Shown: in pieces, positions 28,161 to 37,846 of the stretch
Position numbering within the stretch: the stretch's first letter is position 1
Layout: every line of letters begins with the position of its first letter
From: Bifidobacterium vespertilionis
GTDB lineage: Bacteria > Actinomycetota > Actinomycetes > Actinomycetales > Bifidobacteriaceae
Reading direction: 5' to 3'
Assembly (NCBI RefSeq): GCF_008698145.1
Contig: NZ_RZNZ01000019.1
Span: 1 to 51,043, forward strand
DNA length: 51,043 nt
Translations under genes and position numbers: made by a program
Notes under the pieces: generated by a model
What the model saw: only the letters and a program-made list of their open reading frames with translations
Database searches by the model: none
Told to the model about the DNA's origin: nothing

Positions 28161-29003
28161 GCATTACGGCTACAAACTTATGCAAAACTCTGGACAGAAC
28201 ATTGATTTCGTGATAGAAACGTAGTTTTCCCGATTGGGATGGGCGTATGCGGGCTGGCGCTGGCATGGTGCGCGGCTTGGGGCCCACCGCTGATGAGTGC
28301 GGCGGCCACCCAGGTCCACCCAAACTGGGTAAATGCGGACGCTGAATTTGCTAACTGGGCAGATCTGGCTATCTGGAGCCCGAATTGGGCCCCTAGATGG
28401 CCGGATCTGCCCAGTTTGCGGCGGCCGCGTCCCGATCTGCCCAGTTTGCGAACAAGCCAGTCAGCTTTCAAAGTCAGCTTTCAAAGTCAACCGGGCGAAT
28501 TGGGATCTATCCGGGCATGCCGTGAGCTGCACGGTTGGCTGCGTGCAGACATGCACATGGGCGATCCGGGGGGTATTTGCATAGCCGAGGGCGGATTTGG
28601 GGCTTTGCGCGATGCCAACTGCCGTTCCGAGGGCAGCTCGTTCGGGCGATCGTGCTGAAATTGGACTGGCGCGAGCTTGGCAAGGCATGCCGATCGTTGA
28701 AAATCCGCGTTTTTGTGCGAACGTCGTTGTGGCTGGATATCGCAATCAGGCATTCTGCAATGCAATGAGGTGCCCTAGGAACGGCGAATAGCATTTCGCG
28801 GACCTCCAAATCCGCCCCGGGAATGACGATTATCGAATGGCGGGTGCCGACGCGCGGCGACGTTGCGGTGTTGCGACTGGTCCGGTTGATTCGGCGGTGC
28901 CTCATGGCGGGATACGGGAACCGCCTTCCGCCCGACCGGTTTGGTATGGTCGTGGTTGCCAATGGATGCATTGAGTGGTCGCAGAGGAACAGGGAGGTTC
29001 GCA
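28161..29003. repeat. Intergenic region with a palindromic element (family D) and a 229-bp inverted-repeat-ended stretch
   Basis: Bases 28321-28450 form a large imperfect palindrome in which CAAACTGGGCAGATC-type words occur twice on each arm. Two tandem AGTCAGCTTTCAA copies follow near 28466-28491. GGGCGGATTTGG at 28589-28600 is matched exactly in inverse at 28806-28817. The short frames in this region have no ribosome sites or recognisable products, so no gene is called. Confidence 0.7.
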
Positions 29004-31208
29004 ATGGGCGGTGGCTACGAGGATCGTGGGTATGGAAGGTCGGCGTCGGCTCTGCCGGAGCCGGTGCTGCTGCCAAGGCCGGCGAATGTGACATGGGGAG
29101 CCGGTCGGGTGGCAATGCCGCTGTCCGCAAGCATTGCGGAGTGCTTCCCGGACGATGCCGTCGAGCCGGGTCTGCGATCGGTGCCCGCCTCGCAGCTCCT
29201 CGACGATCTTCGCGAGACGGCGGGATTGCGCTGGGACATCGCGCGATCGCCCCGGTTGGACGCCTTCATCACGCTTGCGATTGACGGGGCCGGCGCCGAT
29301 CTGCCCGCGGACGGCTACGCGCTTGCCATCAATGCCAACGTCAATGCCGAAACCGATGTCGCCGCCAACGCCGCCTTTTCAGCCGGTGATACCCGCCCGG
29401 GCGTCACCATCACGGCCGGCGGATTCGAAGGGCTGCGCTATGGCGTGCAGACCCTGCGCCAGCTCATCCGCCAATGCGCGCCCGTGCTGCCCGAAGTGCG
29501 CATCGAGGACCGCCCGGCGTATCCGATCCGCACCTATTATCTTGACGTGGCGCGCGGCCGGGTCCCCACGCTTGATTGGCTGAAGTCCTTCGCGGACAAG
29601 CTCGCCCTGTACAAGTACAACCAGTTCCAGCTCTATGTGGAGCACTCGTTCGACTTCAACGGTCTGAGCGAGATGTGGCGCGGCGCGAGTCCGCTCACGG
29701 GAGCCGATCTGATCGCCCTTGACGGGCACTGCGCGCGGCTGGGCATCGACTTCGTGCCGTCGCTGTCCACCTTCGGCCATCTGTACAAGGCCCTGCGCAC
29801 CCGGAAACTGCGCGCGCTCGGCGAATTCCCCGATCAGGCGGGCCGCCCGCACAGTCTGATCGAGCGCCTCCAGCACCACACCATCAACGCCGCCGAGCCG
29901 GAGTCCCGTCGGGCGGTGAAGGCGATGATCGACGAGTACGCGCCGCTGTTCCGGTCGCGATCGGTCAACCTGTGCGCCGACGAGACCTTCGATCTGGGCC
30001 GTGGCGCGACCGCCGCGCTCGCCGCCCGCGTTGGCAAAGGCATCCTGTACGCCGACTACGTAGCCGATCTGTGTGCGCGTGTCACCGCATCGGGCCGCGC
30101 TCCGATGATCTGGGCCGATGTGGCGATCGAGAACCCCGCCATTCTGGACCGCCTGCCCAAGGATGTGACCCTGCTTAACTGGTTGTACGAGCCCGACGTG
30201 CCGGAGGACAAGGTGTCGCTCGTGGCGCGGTCGGGTGCCCGGCAGATCGTCTGCGCCGGCCTGTGGACGTGGGACCAGCTGGTGCCCAGATTCCGCGATG
30301 CGTGGCGCAACGTCACGCGACTCGCCCGGTGCGGTCTGAAGTATGGGGCTGCCGGATTCATGGTCACCGATTGGGGCGATTTCGGGCACATCAACGATTC
30401 GCGGCTGTCCGTGCCCGGCATGATCGCCGCCGCCGATGCCGCGTGGACTGGCGGCGGGGCTTGCGAGAACTGCGATGACTGCGATGACGATGCCGCGTTC
30501 GACGCGATGAACGCGGCCATCTCCCGATTGGAATATGGCGATCCCACCGGACGATTGGTCGGTGACTACGTAGCGGCGGGGGAGTGCGGCACGCTCGACT
30601 GGGGCGCGATGGTCCGCTATGCCGAACTGGTGTTGGGCGGCGACGTGTCCGCGGGAGACGGCGGGGAACCGGGCGATGCGGGATCCGACGCCGTCCGCGC
30701 GCCGCTGAATGATCGCGCGCCGCTGAGCAATTGTGCGCCTCTGAACAGCGAGGTCGCCCGATTCGTGGACTCGCGGATGGGCGGCAACCCGGTGATCCGC
30801 GAGCGGCCGCTGTCCCAATGCGCGGACGGTCTGGAAGCGCGTGATCGGTTTGTGCGGGCGCTGGTCGCGGACGATCGGTTCGCGGCCCGATTCGCCGACT
30901 ATCCGGCCGCCCGATCGCGCTTCGACCGTGCGCGCTTGGCAGTGGGGACCGATCTTGCTCGCGCCGGTCGCGTCGATGCCCGCACGCGCGGGGCGATCTG
31001 GACGTCCCTCGAAGGCCAGCGGGTGGTGGACGATGCCTTCGCGGCGCTCGCCGGCGTTTCCGGGGCTTCCGATCGGGATGTGGCCGCCGAGTCGCTGGAG
31101 GTGTGGTTCGAGCGCTACGCCGACGTGTGGCGCGAAGTGAGCCGCGAAGCCGAGCTGCGGCATGTGTCCGGCGTGGTCTGGGCCGTCGCCGACGCGTTGC
31201 GGTCGTGA
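29004..31208 (+). CDS. Glycoside hydrolase family 20-type beta-N-acetylhexosaminidase
   Basis: A 734-residue enzyme without signal peptide, so probably cytoplasmic, expected to release terminal N-acetylglucosamine or N-acetylgalactosamine from imported glycans. An N-terminal GH20b-like domain (about 20-165, ending FEGLRYGVQTLRQL) precedes the barrel that begins PAYPIRTYYLDVARGRVPT. The catalytic Asp326-Glu327 pair is in NLCADETFDLG, and later barrel segments (IWADVAIENP, CAGLWTWDQLVP, TDWGDFGH) follow. A low-complexity segment near 555-590 repeats APL three times. AGGGAGG at 28991-28997 supports the ATG at 29004. It is a distant GH20 member, so substrate is uncertain. Confidence 0.85.
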   Translation: MGGGYEDRGYGRSASALPEPVLLPRPANVTWGAGRVAMPLSASIAECFPDDAVEPGLRSVPASQLLDDLRETAGLRWDIARSPRLDAFITLAIDGAGADLPADGYALAINANVNAETDVAANAAFSAGDTRPGVTITAGGFEGLRYGVQTLRQLIRQCAPVLPEVRIEDRPAYPIRTYYLDVARGRVPTLDWLKSFADKLALYKYNQFQLYVEHSFDFNGLSEMWRGASPLTGADLIALDGHCARLGIDFVPSLSTFGHLYKALRTRKLRALGEFPDQAGRPHSLIERLQHHTINAAEPESRRAVKAMIDEYAPLFRSRSVNLCADETFDLGRGATAALAARVGKGILYADYVADLCARVTASGRAPMIWADVAIENPAILDRLPKDVTLLNWLYEPDVPEDKVSLVARSGARQIVCAGLWTWDQLVPRFRDAWRNVTRLARCGLKYGAAGFMVTDWGDFGHINDSRLSVPGMIAAADAAWTGGGACENCDDCDDDAAFDAMNAAISRLEYGDPTGRLVGDYVAAGECGTLDWGAMVRYAELVLGGDVSAGDGGEPGDAGSDAVRAPLNDRAPLSNCAPLNSEVARFVDSRMGGNPVIRERPLSQCADGLEARDRFVRALVADDRFAARFADYPAARSRFDRARLAVGTDLARAGRVDARTRGAIWTSLEGQRVVDDAFAALAGVSGASDRDVAAESLEVWFERYADVWREVSREAELRHVSGVVWAVADALRS

Positions 31209-31766
31209 CGCGAGCGGGCGCGGACTGTTGCGCGTGCCGGCGTCGGTCTCACGCACGATCGGCCGCACCAAATCTGCCAGCAAGTCGTTCGATTTGCATG
31301 ATTGCTGGCAGAAGTTGTAAGAACCGGCTGCGGGATGCGAATCGGATTCGCAGTCGGATTCGCAAACTGGGCAGATCCGGCCGTTGCGCTTGCAGACTGG
31401 GCAGATCGGGACATTTGGACCCCAAAATCAGCCTCCAGATGACCGGATCTGCCCAGTTCGTGAATCCGGCGTCCCGATTTGCCCAGTTCGCGTCTGTTCG
31501 CGCCCGGTTCGCGTCACAAACCGGGCAAATCCGGTCATTTGGAGGGGACGCCCAGAGGGGACTCCCAGGGCTGCGGAGGAATTCGAGAGAAGGTTCGTGT
31601 AGTAAAAACGGACGTTTTCGGGCCCATTTCTGTCCGTTTCTACTACACCTGTGACGTAGCGTGTGACCTGGAGTGTGACGTGTGACGTGTGACATGGACC
31701 GTGACTCGGCGTGCGACTCGGCCCGCGTCATGTTCGATGTCGCGCCCGGCGATGGTCTCAGTCGGC
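31209..31766. repeat. Intergenic region with a second family D palindrome and a 16-bp hairpin
   Basis: Bases 31364-31500 repeat the palindrome seen at 28.3 kb: GCAAACTGGGCAGATCCGGCC and inverse copies such as GGATCTGCCCAGTT and CCCGATTTGCCCAGTTCGCG alternate. A separate hairpin at 31598-31613/31632-31647 pairs 15 of 16 bases with an 18-base loop. GTGTGACGT-type words are tandem at 31650-31700. No gene is supported. Confidence 0.75.
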
Positions 31767-32402
31767 CTAGCGCCCTGTGACGGGGCGTCCCGCGGCGAGC
31801 TCGGCGATCGGCCGGTACGCCTCGATCAGACGGTCCAGCGACATGCCCGCATTGGCCGGGCTCGTGGACGGCAGCGCGGTCATGGCAACGCCGTCCAGCC
31901 CGGCCGATGCCATCATCGGCGCGACCAGACGGCGGTAAAGCTGCGCGGCCTTCTGCCCTGTCGTGAAGATATGGGTCACGCCTGAGCCGCGCACGATCGA
32001 GGGGATGTCGTTCGGCACGGTGTTGCGGATGCTGGCGTCGCTCGCGCCCGTGATGTCGCACGATGCGATCACGTCCCACAGCGCGAGATGGTGCCGCAGC
32101 GCGAAAGCCCGCCGCGCGGCAACCAGATCGGCCAGACCATCCGCCGTGGAGGGCCAGGTCGCGCAAGTCCGAGCCGAGCCGCCTGGAGGCAGGCACGAAT
32201 CGTCCCCGAAGATCGCCGCCATCACTGGCCAGAACCGATTGAAGCGATGCATATAGTAGAACGCCGCCTCGCGCGACTTCGGACTGGGCATGGACCCCAG
32301 CACCAGCACCTGCGAGTGGCCGTCCCACACCGGACCGAATTCGTGCTCCACATGCCGCATATGCGCGGACCGCTCCGTAGCCGTCATTTGAGAAGGTTTC
32401 AC
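31767..32402 (-). CDS. DNA-deoxyinosine glycosylase (UDG superfamily)
   Basis: A 211-residue base-excision repair enzyme expected to remove hypoxanthine (deaminated adenine) or uracil from DNA. The active-site motif is [19 protein letters not shown] followed by RFNRFWP, and the C-terminal motif is LPSTSPANA, as in the family 6 (hypoxanthine) branch. The GTG at 32402 and the ATG at 32387 both lack a clear ribosome site, so the message may be leaderless or the start uncertain by five codons. It is divergent from glyS; GTCAC-CAT-GTGAC at 32427-32439 lies between them. Confidence 0.87.
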   Translation of the reverse strand: MKPSQMTATERSAHMRHVEHEFGPVWDGHSQVLVLGSMPSPKSREAAFYYMHRFNRFWPVMAAIFGDDSCLPPGGSARTCATWPSTADGLADLVAARRAFALRHHLALWDVIASCDITGASDASIRNTVPNDIPSIVRGSGVTHIFTTGQKAAQLYRRLVAPMMASAGLDGVAMTALPSTSPANAGMSLDRLIEAYRPIAELAAGRPVTGR

Positions 32403-32496
32403 GAGGCAATACGCTAGTCCGCCCCTGTCACCATGTGACGGTATGCTAGCGGCGTTAACTTTAAGTCCCCAAACCGTTCAAACCAGAAGGTGCATT

Positions 32497-33972
32497 GTGG
32501 CTCAGTCCAAACTTGATGAAGTAGTCTCCCTTGCGAAGCGTCGCGGCTTTGTGTTCCCCGCGGGCGAAATCTACGGCGGCACCCGTTCCGCTTGGGATTA
32601 CGGCCCGCTCGGCGTTGCGCTGAAGGACAACATCAAGCGCGAGTGGTGGCGTTCGATGGTCGTCACCCGCCCGGACATCGTGGGCGTGGACACCTCCATC
32701 ATCCTGCCCACCCCGGTGTGGGTCGCCTCCGGCCACGTGGCGGTATTCAACGACCCGCTGGTCGAGTGCCTCAACTGCCACAAGCGCAACCGCGCGGACA
32801 AGCTCGAGGAGTCCTACGCGGAGAAGCACGGCGACAAGCTGCCGGAGAACGGCATGAAGGACATCGTCTGCCCCGACTGCGGCGCCCGCGGCCAGTGGAC
32901 CGAGCCCCGCGACTTCAACATGATGCTGCGCACCCACCTGGGCCCGGTGGAGGACGAGAACAGCCTGCACTACCTGCGCCCGGAGACCGCCCAGGGCATT
33001 TTCGTGGACTTCAAGAACGTCATGACCTCCTCGCGTTCCAAGCCGCCGTTCGGCATCGCGAACATGGGCAAGTCCTTCCGCAACGAGATCACCCCCGGCA
33101 ACTTCATCTTCCGCACCCGCGAGTTCGAGCAGATGGAGATGGAGTTCTTCGTGGAGCCCGGCACGGATGAGGAATGGCACCAGTACTGGATCAACGCCCG
33201 CACCCAGTGGTACCTGGATCTGGGCGTCAAGCCGGAGAACCTGCGCCACTACGAGCATCCCAAGGAGAAGCTCGCGCACTACTCCAAGCGCACGGTGGAC
33301 ATCGAGTACAAGTTCGGTTTCCAGGGCTCCGACTGGGGCGAGCTCGAGGGCGTGGCCAACCGCACCGACTTCGACCTGTCCGCCCACGCCAAGCACTCCG
33401 GCGAGGACCTGAGCTACTTCAACCAGGCCACCGGCGAGAAGTACGTGCCGTACGTCATCGAGCCGGCCGCGGGCCTGACCCGCTCCCTCATGTGCTTCCT
33501 CGTGGACGCCTACGATGTGGACGAGGCCCCGAACACCAAGGGCGGCGTGGACAAGCGCACGGTCCTGCGTCTCGACCCGCGTCTGGCCCCCATCAAGGCC
33601 GCCGTCCTGCCGCTGAGCAAGAAGCCGGAGCTGCAGTCCGTGGCCCAGAACCTGGCCGCCGACCTGCGCCAGAACGAGTGGATGATCGACTACGACGAGG
33701 CCGGCGCCATCGGCCGCCGCTACCGCCGCGAGGACGAGATCGGCACCCCGCTGTGCATCACCGTGGACTTCGACACCCTCGAGGATCAGGCCGTCACCAT
33801 CCGCGACCGCGACACCATGAACCAGGAGCGCGTGGCCCTGAACAAGGTGGCCGAGTACGTGGACGCCCGCATCGGCGAGCACCGCACCCGCGTGCCCATG
33901 AAGCCGGTCGAGCTGGGCGGCGAGCCCTTCGGCGACGAGGTCAAGATTCAGGAAGCCGGCGGTCTGTACTAA
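32497..33972 (+). CDS. glyS: Glycyl-tRNA synthetase, dimeric type
   Basis: A 491-residue class II aminoacyl-tRNA synthetase that charges tRNA-Gly. It begins [28 protein letters not shown] and carries a Cys pair zinc segment ([12 protein letters not shown], then [10 protein letters not shown]), motif 2 ([25 protein letters not shown] broken across residues 210-235), and motif 3 with [11 protein letters not shown]. The C-terminal anticodon-binding domain ends the protein. AGAAGG at 32485-32490 supports the GTG at 32497. Two bases separate its stop from the next frame (dus), suggesting one transcript. Product is the alpha2 form and not the alpha2beta2 bacterial form. Confidence 0.96.
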   Translation: MAQSKLDEVVSLAKRRGFVFPAGEIYGGTRSAWDYGPLGVALKDNIKREWWRSMVVTRPDIVGVDTSIILPTPVWVASGHVAVFNDPLVECLNCHKRNRADKLEESYAEKHGDKLPENGMKDIVCPDCGARGQWTEPRDFNMMLRTHLGPVEDENSLHYLRPETAQGIFVDFKNVMTSSRSKPPFGIANMGKSFRNEITPGNFIFRTREFEQMEMEFFVEPGTDEEWHQYWINARTQWYLDLGVKPENLRHYEHPKEKLAHYSKRTVDIEYKFGFQGSDWGELEGVANRTDFDLSAHAKHSGEDLSYFNQATGEKYVPYVIEPAAGLTRSLMCFLVDAYDVDEAPNTKGGVDKRTVLRLDPRLAPIKAAVLPLSKKPELQSVAQNLAADLRQNEWMIDYDEAGAIGRRYRREDEIGTPLCITVDFDTLEDQAVTIRDRDTMNQERVALNKVAEYVDARIGEHRTRVPMKPVELGGEPFGDEVKIQEAGGLY

Positions 33973-33973
33973 A

Positions 33974-35317
33974 TTGCGGACCGACGAAACCGTGGTCGAC
34001 GAGCGCGGGGACTGCCTCACCGGGCAGGATCCGCGCTCGCCGCGTCATAGAGACCCGGCCCGCGTGGCCGAAACACCGTCCGTGGCCGAAATGGCCCGCG
34101 TGATCGAAACAGCGTCCGCAGCCGGTCAGGCAGCGGACGAAACCACACCCGCCGCACCCTGCGAGCCGCTGAACATCGCCCCCGTGCGTCTTGGCCCCGT
34201 GGATGTGCCCACCCCCGTGGTGCTTTCGCCCATGGCCGGCGTGACCAACTGGCCGTTCCGCGTGCTGTGCGAGGAGTACGGCCCCGAAGGCCTGTACGTG
34301 GCAGAGATGATCACCGCCCGCGCCCTGGTGGCCCGCAACCCCAAGGCCCTGCGGCTGTGCCACTTCGCGCCCAGCGAGCGCGTGCGCTCCCTGCAGCTGT
34401 ACGGCGTCAACCCGTCGATCACCGAGCAGGCCGCCCGTATCGTGGTGGACGAGGGCATGGCCGATCATGTGGACCTGAACTTCGGATGCCCGGTGCCCAA
34501 GGTGACCCGTCGCGGCGGCGGATCCGCGCTGCCGTGGAAGACGGACATCTTCACCGAGCTCATCCATCGCGTGGTCGCGGTGTGCGAGCCGGCGAACATC
34601 CCGGTCACCGCGAAGATCCGCGTGGGCATCGACCATGCGCACGAGACGTTCCTCGAGGCCGGGCGCATCGCGCAGGAGGAGGGCTGCAAGGCCGTCACCC
34701 TGCACGCGCGCACCACCGCCGAATACTACGGCGGCCACTCCGATTGGAGCCGGATCGGCGAGCTCAAGGCCGCCCTGAGCATCCCGGTGTTCGGCAACGG
34801 CGACATCTGGGGCGCCGAGGACGCGATCGACATGATCCGTCAGACCGGCTGCGACGGCGTGGCCGTGGGCCGCGGCTGCCAGGGCCGTCCGTGGTTGTTC
34901 GCCAACATCCGCAACGCCTTCGCCGGCAGCCCCGAGCGCGTGAACCCGAATCTGGGCGAGGTGTGCCGCGTGATCCTGCGCCATGCCGAGCTGCTCACCG
35001 AGTTCTACGAGGGCGACGAGCGCATGGCCGTGCACGATCTGCGCAAGCACATCGCCTGGTACCTCAAGGGGTTCCCCGTGGGCGGATCGACGCGCAAGGC
35101 GTTCATGGAATGCGAGTCGATCGCGGACGTGAAGCGCGAATGCGACCGACTCGATCCGAGCGTGGAGTACCCGCCGCGCGTGATCGACAAGCCCCGCGGC
35201 CGCGTGCGGTTCGCCAAGAAGGTCCATCTGCCTTACGGATGGCTCGATTCGCGCACCACCACGCATCAGGAGCGCGAGACGCTGTTCGGGGACGATCCGA
35301 TGGACGCGAGCTACTGA
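33974..35317 (+). CDS. dusB: tRNA-dihydrouridine synthase
   Basis: A flavin enzyme that reduces uridine to dihydrouridine in tRNA. Key segments are LSPMAGVTNWPFRVL, VDLNFGCPVPKVTRRGGGSAL with the catalytic Cys, LHARTTAEYYGGHSDW and GNGDIWGAEDA; a DusB-type tail follows. The frame opens at a TTG one base after the glyS stop and gives 447 residues, but residues 1-70 are a charged, low-similarity extension without a ribosome site; the true start may be later (for example ATG 34090). It overlaps no other gene and is followed by ftsZ. The exact Dus subtype (A, B or C) is inferred only from length and motif style. Confidence 0.88.
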   Translation: MRTDETVVDERGDCLTGQDPRSPRHRDPARVAETPSVAEMARVIETASAAGQAADETTPAAPCEPLNIAPVRLGPVDVPTPVVLSPMAGVTNWPFRVLCEEYGPEGLYVAEMITARALVARNPKALRLCHFAPSERVRSLQLYGVNPSITEQAARIVVDEGMADHVDLNFGCPVPKVTRRGGGSALPWKTDIFTELIHRVVAVCEPANIPVTAKIRVGIDHAHETFLEAGRIAQEEGCKAVTLHARTTAEYYGGHSDWSRIGELKAALSIPVFGNGDIWGAEDAIDMIRQTGCDGVAVGRGCQGRPWLFANIRNAFAGSPERVNPNLGEVCRVILRHAELLTEFYEGDERMAVHDLRKHIAWYLKGFPVGGSTRKAFMECESIADVKRECDRLDPSVEYPPRVIDKPRGRVRFAKKVHLPYGWLDSRTTTHQERETLFGDDPMDASY

Positions 35318-35487
35318 AAGGGCATTGGCGGCACAGGGCGAAGGGGAATCGGTGCCCCTGTAAAAGCCCTGTGCAAGCCCTTGTGAAAACCGGTGGAAAA
35401 CAACCGGCACACGCCATAAAATATCCATAATCTGGTTGAGACACTGCGATAGAGTGAGACATAACCGTGAGTGACAGGAGCCAAACC

Positions 35488-36714
35488 GTGAGCGAGATTG
35501 CCCAGGAAGAATTCAACGACCGCACCAATATCAAAGTCGTAGGCGTAGGCGGCGCCGGCGGCAATGCGGTCAACCGCATGATCGCCGAGGGGCTGCAGAA
35601 CGTGGAATTCGTCGCCATCAACACCGACGCCAAGGATCTGCTGCGCTCGGATGCGGATGTGAAGATCTCCCTGTCGGACAAGACCAGCCGCGGCCTGGGC
35701 GCCGGTGCGGATCCGGAGAAGGGCGCGAAGGCGGCCCAGGATCACCAGTCGGACATCGAGGAGGCCCTCAAGGGCTCGGACATGGTCTTCGTCACCTGCG
35801 GCGAGGGCGGCGGCACCGGAACCGGCGCCAGCCCAATCGTCGCGCGCGCGGCCCGCCAGCAGGGCGCCCTCACCATCGCCGTCGTCACCCGCCCGTTCAC
35901 GTTCGAAGGCCCCCGCCGCTCCGCGTCCGCAGAATCCGGCATCGCGAACCTGCGCAAGGAAGTGGACGCGCTCATCGTCATCCCCAACGACCGTCTGCTC
36001 GATCTGTCCGATCGCACGGTTTCCGTCATGGATGCGTTCAAGACCGCGGACACGGCCCTGCTCGCCGGCGTTCAGGGCATCACGGACCTGATCACCATGA
36101 ATTCGTACATCCACGTTGATTTCTCCGACGTCACGGCCATCCTCAAGGACGCCGGCACCGCGCTGTTCGGCATCGGTGCCGCGCGGGGCGAGGACCGCGC
36201 CACCCAGGCCGCGGAGATCGCCATCAGCTCCCCGCTGCTGGAGGAGAGCATCGAGGGTGCCCACGGCGCGCTCATCAACGTGGCCGGCCCCACGGACCTC
36301 AGCATGCAGGAGGCCTCCGCCGCCGCCCAGCTCGTGCAGGACGCCATTCATCCCGAGGCGCAGATCATCTGGGGTCTGGCGCTGGACGACTCCTATGGCG
36401 ACGAGGTGCGCGTCACCGTCATCGCCGCCGGCTTCGATCCGAGCACCAAGAAGGACGGCTCGGCCGAGGAGGAGGAAACCCCGGACGTCAAGCCGCTGAC
36501 CGATTACACCGCGCAGCCGGCCCAGCCCGCGCCCGCCCAGCAGCAGGCCCCGGCTCAGGCCCAGCCCGTGCAGCAGCAGGCCCCCGCCGCGGCCCCGCAG
36601 CAGGCGCCCGGCTATGATGAGACGAGCGAGCATCGCGTGGTGCGCCCCGCATCCCCGCAGGTGCCGAAGATCGACCCGATGAGCGATCTGGACATTCCGG
36701 ATTTCCTGCGCTGA
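35488..36714 (+). CDS. ftsZ: Cell division protein FtsZ
   Basis: The 408-residue tubulin-like GTPase that forms the division ring at mid-cell. It has the N-terminal NIKVVGVGGAGGNAVNRM, the tubulin signature GGGTGTGASP, the NTDAKDLL and T7-type segments, and the conserved C-terminal peptide DLDIPDFLR that binds SepF and other partners. The linker is unusually rich in Gln, Pro and Ala (about residues 330-380). AGGAG at 35476-35480 supports the GTG at 35488; an upstream GTG at 35467 lies before that site. Next comes sepF after 33 bp. Together they begin the division block. Confidence 0.97.
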   Translation: MSEIAQEEFNDRTNIKVVGVGGAGGNAVNRMIAEGLQNVEFVAINTDAKDLLRSDADVKISLSDKTSRGLGAGADPEKGAKAAQDHQSDIEEALKGSDMVFVTCGEGGGTGTGASPIVARAARQQGALTIAVVTRPFTFEGPRRSASAESGIANLRKEVDALIVIPNDRLLDLSDRTVSVMDAFKTADTALLAGVQGITDLITMNSYIHVDFSDVTAILKDAGTALFGIGAARGEDRATQAAEIAISSPLLEESIEGAHGALINVAGPTDLSMQEASAAAQLVQDAIHPEAQIIWGLALDDSYGDEVRVTVIAAGFDPSTKKDGSAEEEETPDVKPLTDYTAQPAQPAPAQQQAPAQAQPVQQQAPAAAPQQAPGYDETSEHRVVRPASPQVPKIDPMSDLDIPDFLR

Positions 36715-36747
36715 AACCGCGGGCCGCAAACGTAAAGGAGCTTGACA

Positions 36748-37215
36748 ATGGCTGGATTCATGAAGAACGCCATGTCCTATCTCGGCATGGCGGATGTCGT
36801 TGACGACGATGACGACTACGCCGAGGCTCCGGAGCCCGCGTCCACGACGTTCGACTCCGACCACTCGGTGACCCCGCAGCCCACCCCGGCCGCGACCGCC
36901 GCCCCGCGCGAGACCGCGAACCCGTTTCAGGGGCGCATCAACCGCATCACCACCATTCATCCCAAAACCTACGAGGATGCCCAGCTGGTGGGCCGCGCCA
37001 TCCGCGACGGCGTGCCGGTGGTGCTCAACCTCACGGGTGTGGCGGAGGCCGTGGCGTACCGCATCGTCGACTTCTCGGCGGGCGTGGTGTTCGGCGTGCG
37101 TGGATCCATCGAGCGCGTCACCCCGCGCGTCTTCCTGCTCAGCCCCGCGCAGGTGAACATCAAGGTCGAGGAGCCCCAGCAGGCGTCCCCGACGCACGAT
37201 CTGTTCGCGGACTGA
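36748..37215 (+). CDS. sepF: Cell division protein SepF
   Basis: A 155-residue membrane-binding partner that anchors FtsZ. It starts AGFMKNAMSYLGMADVV, a likely amphipathic membrane-targeting helix, passes an acidic linker and ends in the SepF core (RITTIHPKTYEDAQLVGRAIRDG; VVLNLTG; RIVDFSAGVVFGVRGSIERV, then PRVFLLSPAQV). AAAGGAG at 36734-36740 supports the ATG at 36748. In actinobacteria without FtsA this protein is the main FtsZ tether, and no ftsA is seen here. Confidence 0.95.
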   Translation: MAGFMKNAMSYLGMADVVDDDDDYAEAPEPASTTFDSDHSVTPQPTPAATAAPRETANPFQGRINRITTIHPKTYEDAQLVGRAIRDGVPVVLNLTGVAEAVAYRIVDFSAGVVFGVRGSIERVTPRVFLLSPAQVNIKVEEPQQASPTHDLFAD

Positions 37216-37263
37216 CGTTCAGTCGGTTTCAGCGGCTCCCAAACGGTTTATAACGGTTCATGG

Positions 37264-37293
37264 CAACGGCTCCCCTTCGTTGGGGAGCCGTTG
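37264..37293 (+). terminator. Hairpin after sepF
   Basis: A perfect 12-bp stem (CAACGGCTCCCC at 37264-37275 with its complement at 37282-37293) with loop TTCGTT. The downstream T run is weak. A third copy of GGGGAGCCGTTG stands at 37320. It may be a partial terminator that lowers transcription into the yggT gene. Confidence 0.7.
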
Positions 37294-37390
37294 TTCGTTG
37301 CGGCGGGTTGCCGACGAAGGGGAGCCGTTGCCAGCATTCCTTCAGTCCGCTCCCAGCTGACCGCCCCGACCGAATGCTATGGTGGGCGCC

Positions 37391-37672
37391 ATGCTGCTGT
37401 ATTTGATTCGTTCCATCATCGATCTGCTGATCGACGCGTACATGCTCATCCTGTTCATCCGCATGATCCTCGACTGGGTGAGCGTCCTGTCCCCGCGCTG
37501 GTACCCGCGCGGTGTGGTGTCCACGCTCGTCGCCGCGGTCTACAATGTCACCGAGCCGCCGCTGAGGTGGCTCAGGCGCTATATCCGGCCGATTCCTATG
37601 GGGCCCATGTATTTCGACGTGAGCTTCATGGTGTTGTGGTTCGGGCTCATCGTGCTGCGCATGATCATCTGA
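37391..37672 (+). CDS. YggT family membrane protein
   Basis: A 93-residue protein with two long hydrophobic helices (LLYLIRSIIDLLIDAYMLILFIRMILDWV split by a short polar break; SFMVLWFGLIVLRMII) separated by a conserved-looking loop (VYNVTEPPLRWLRRYI, then P). This is the usual YggT position between sepF and divIVA in Gram-positive division clusters, where it is thought to assist cell-wall or membrane organisation. An in-frame ATG at 37379 precedes a GGTGGG site, so 37391 is preferred, though the site is weak. Confidence 0.85.
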   Translation: MLLYLIRSIIDLLIDAYMLILFIRMILDWVSVLSPRWYPRGVVSTLVAAVYNVTEPPLRWLRRYIRPIPMGPMYFDVSFMVLWFGLIVLRMII

Positions 37673-37846
37673 ATTGCCTGAATGTCGGGCGATCGCGTGC
37701 TGTGTCCCGCGGGGAAACATGGCGGAAATCCCGGCGGAAATCGCGGTTCGCAGAGACGTAAGGGCCGCCATCGTGATAGCATCAAAACTTGAAGCCAATG
37801 TGTAAGGCATTGTAAGGCATAGCCCCAAAGTGAGGTGGGATTGAAT

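Noticed and set aside
28461..28768. Short frames on both strands between the thi operon and GH20
   Set aside because: No ribosome sites, low-complexity composition, overlapping in several frames; treated as non-coding.
32427..32439. GTCAC-CAT-GTGAC as a T-box or glycine riboswitch part upstream of glyS
   Set aside because: Only a 5-bp inverted repeat with no specifier loop, T-box sequence or aptamer core; the leader is too short.
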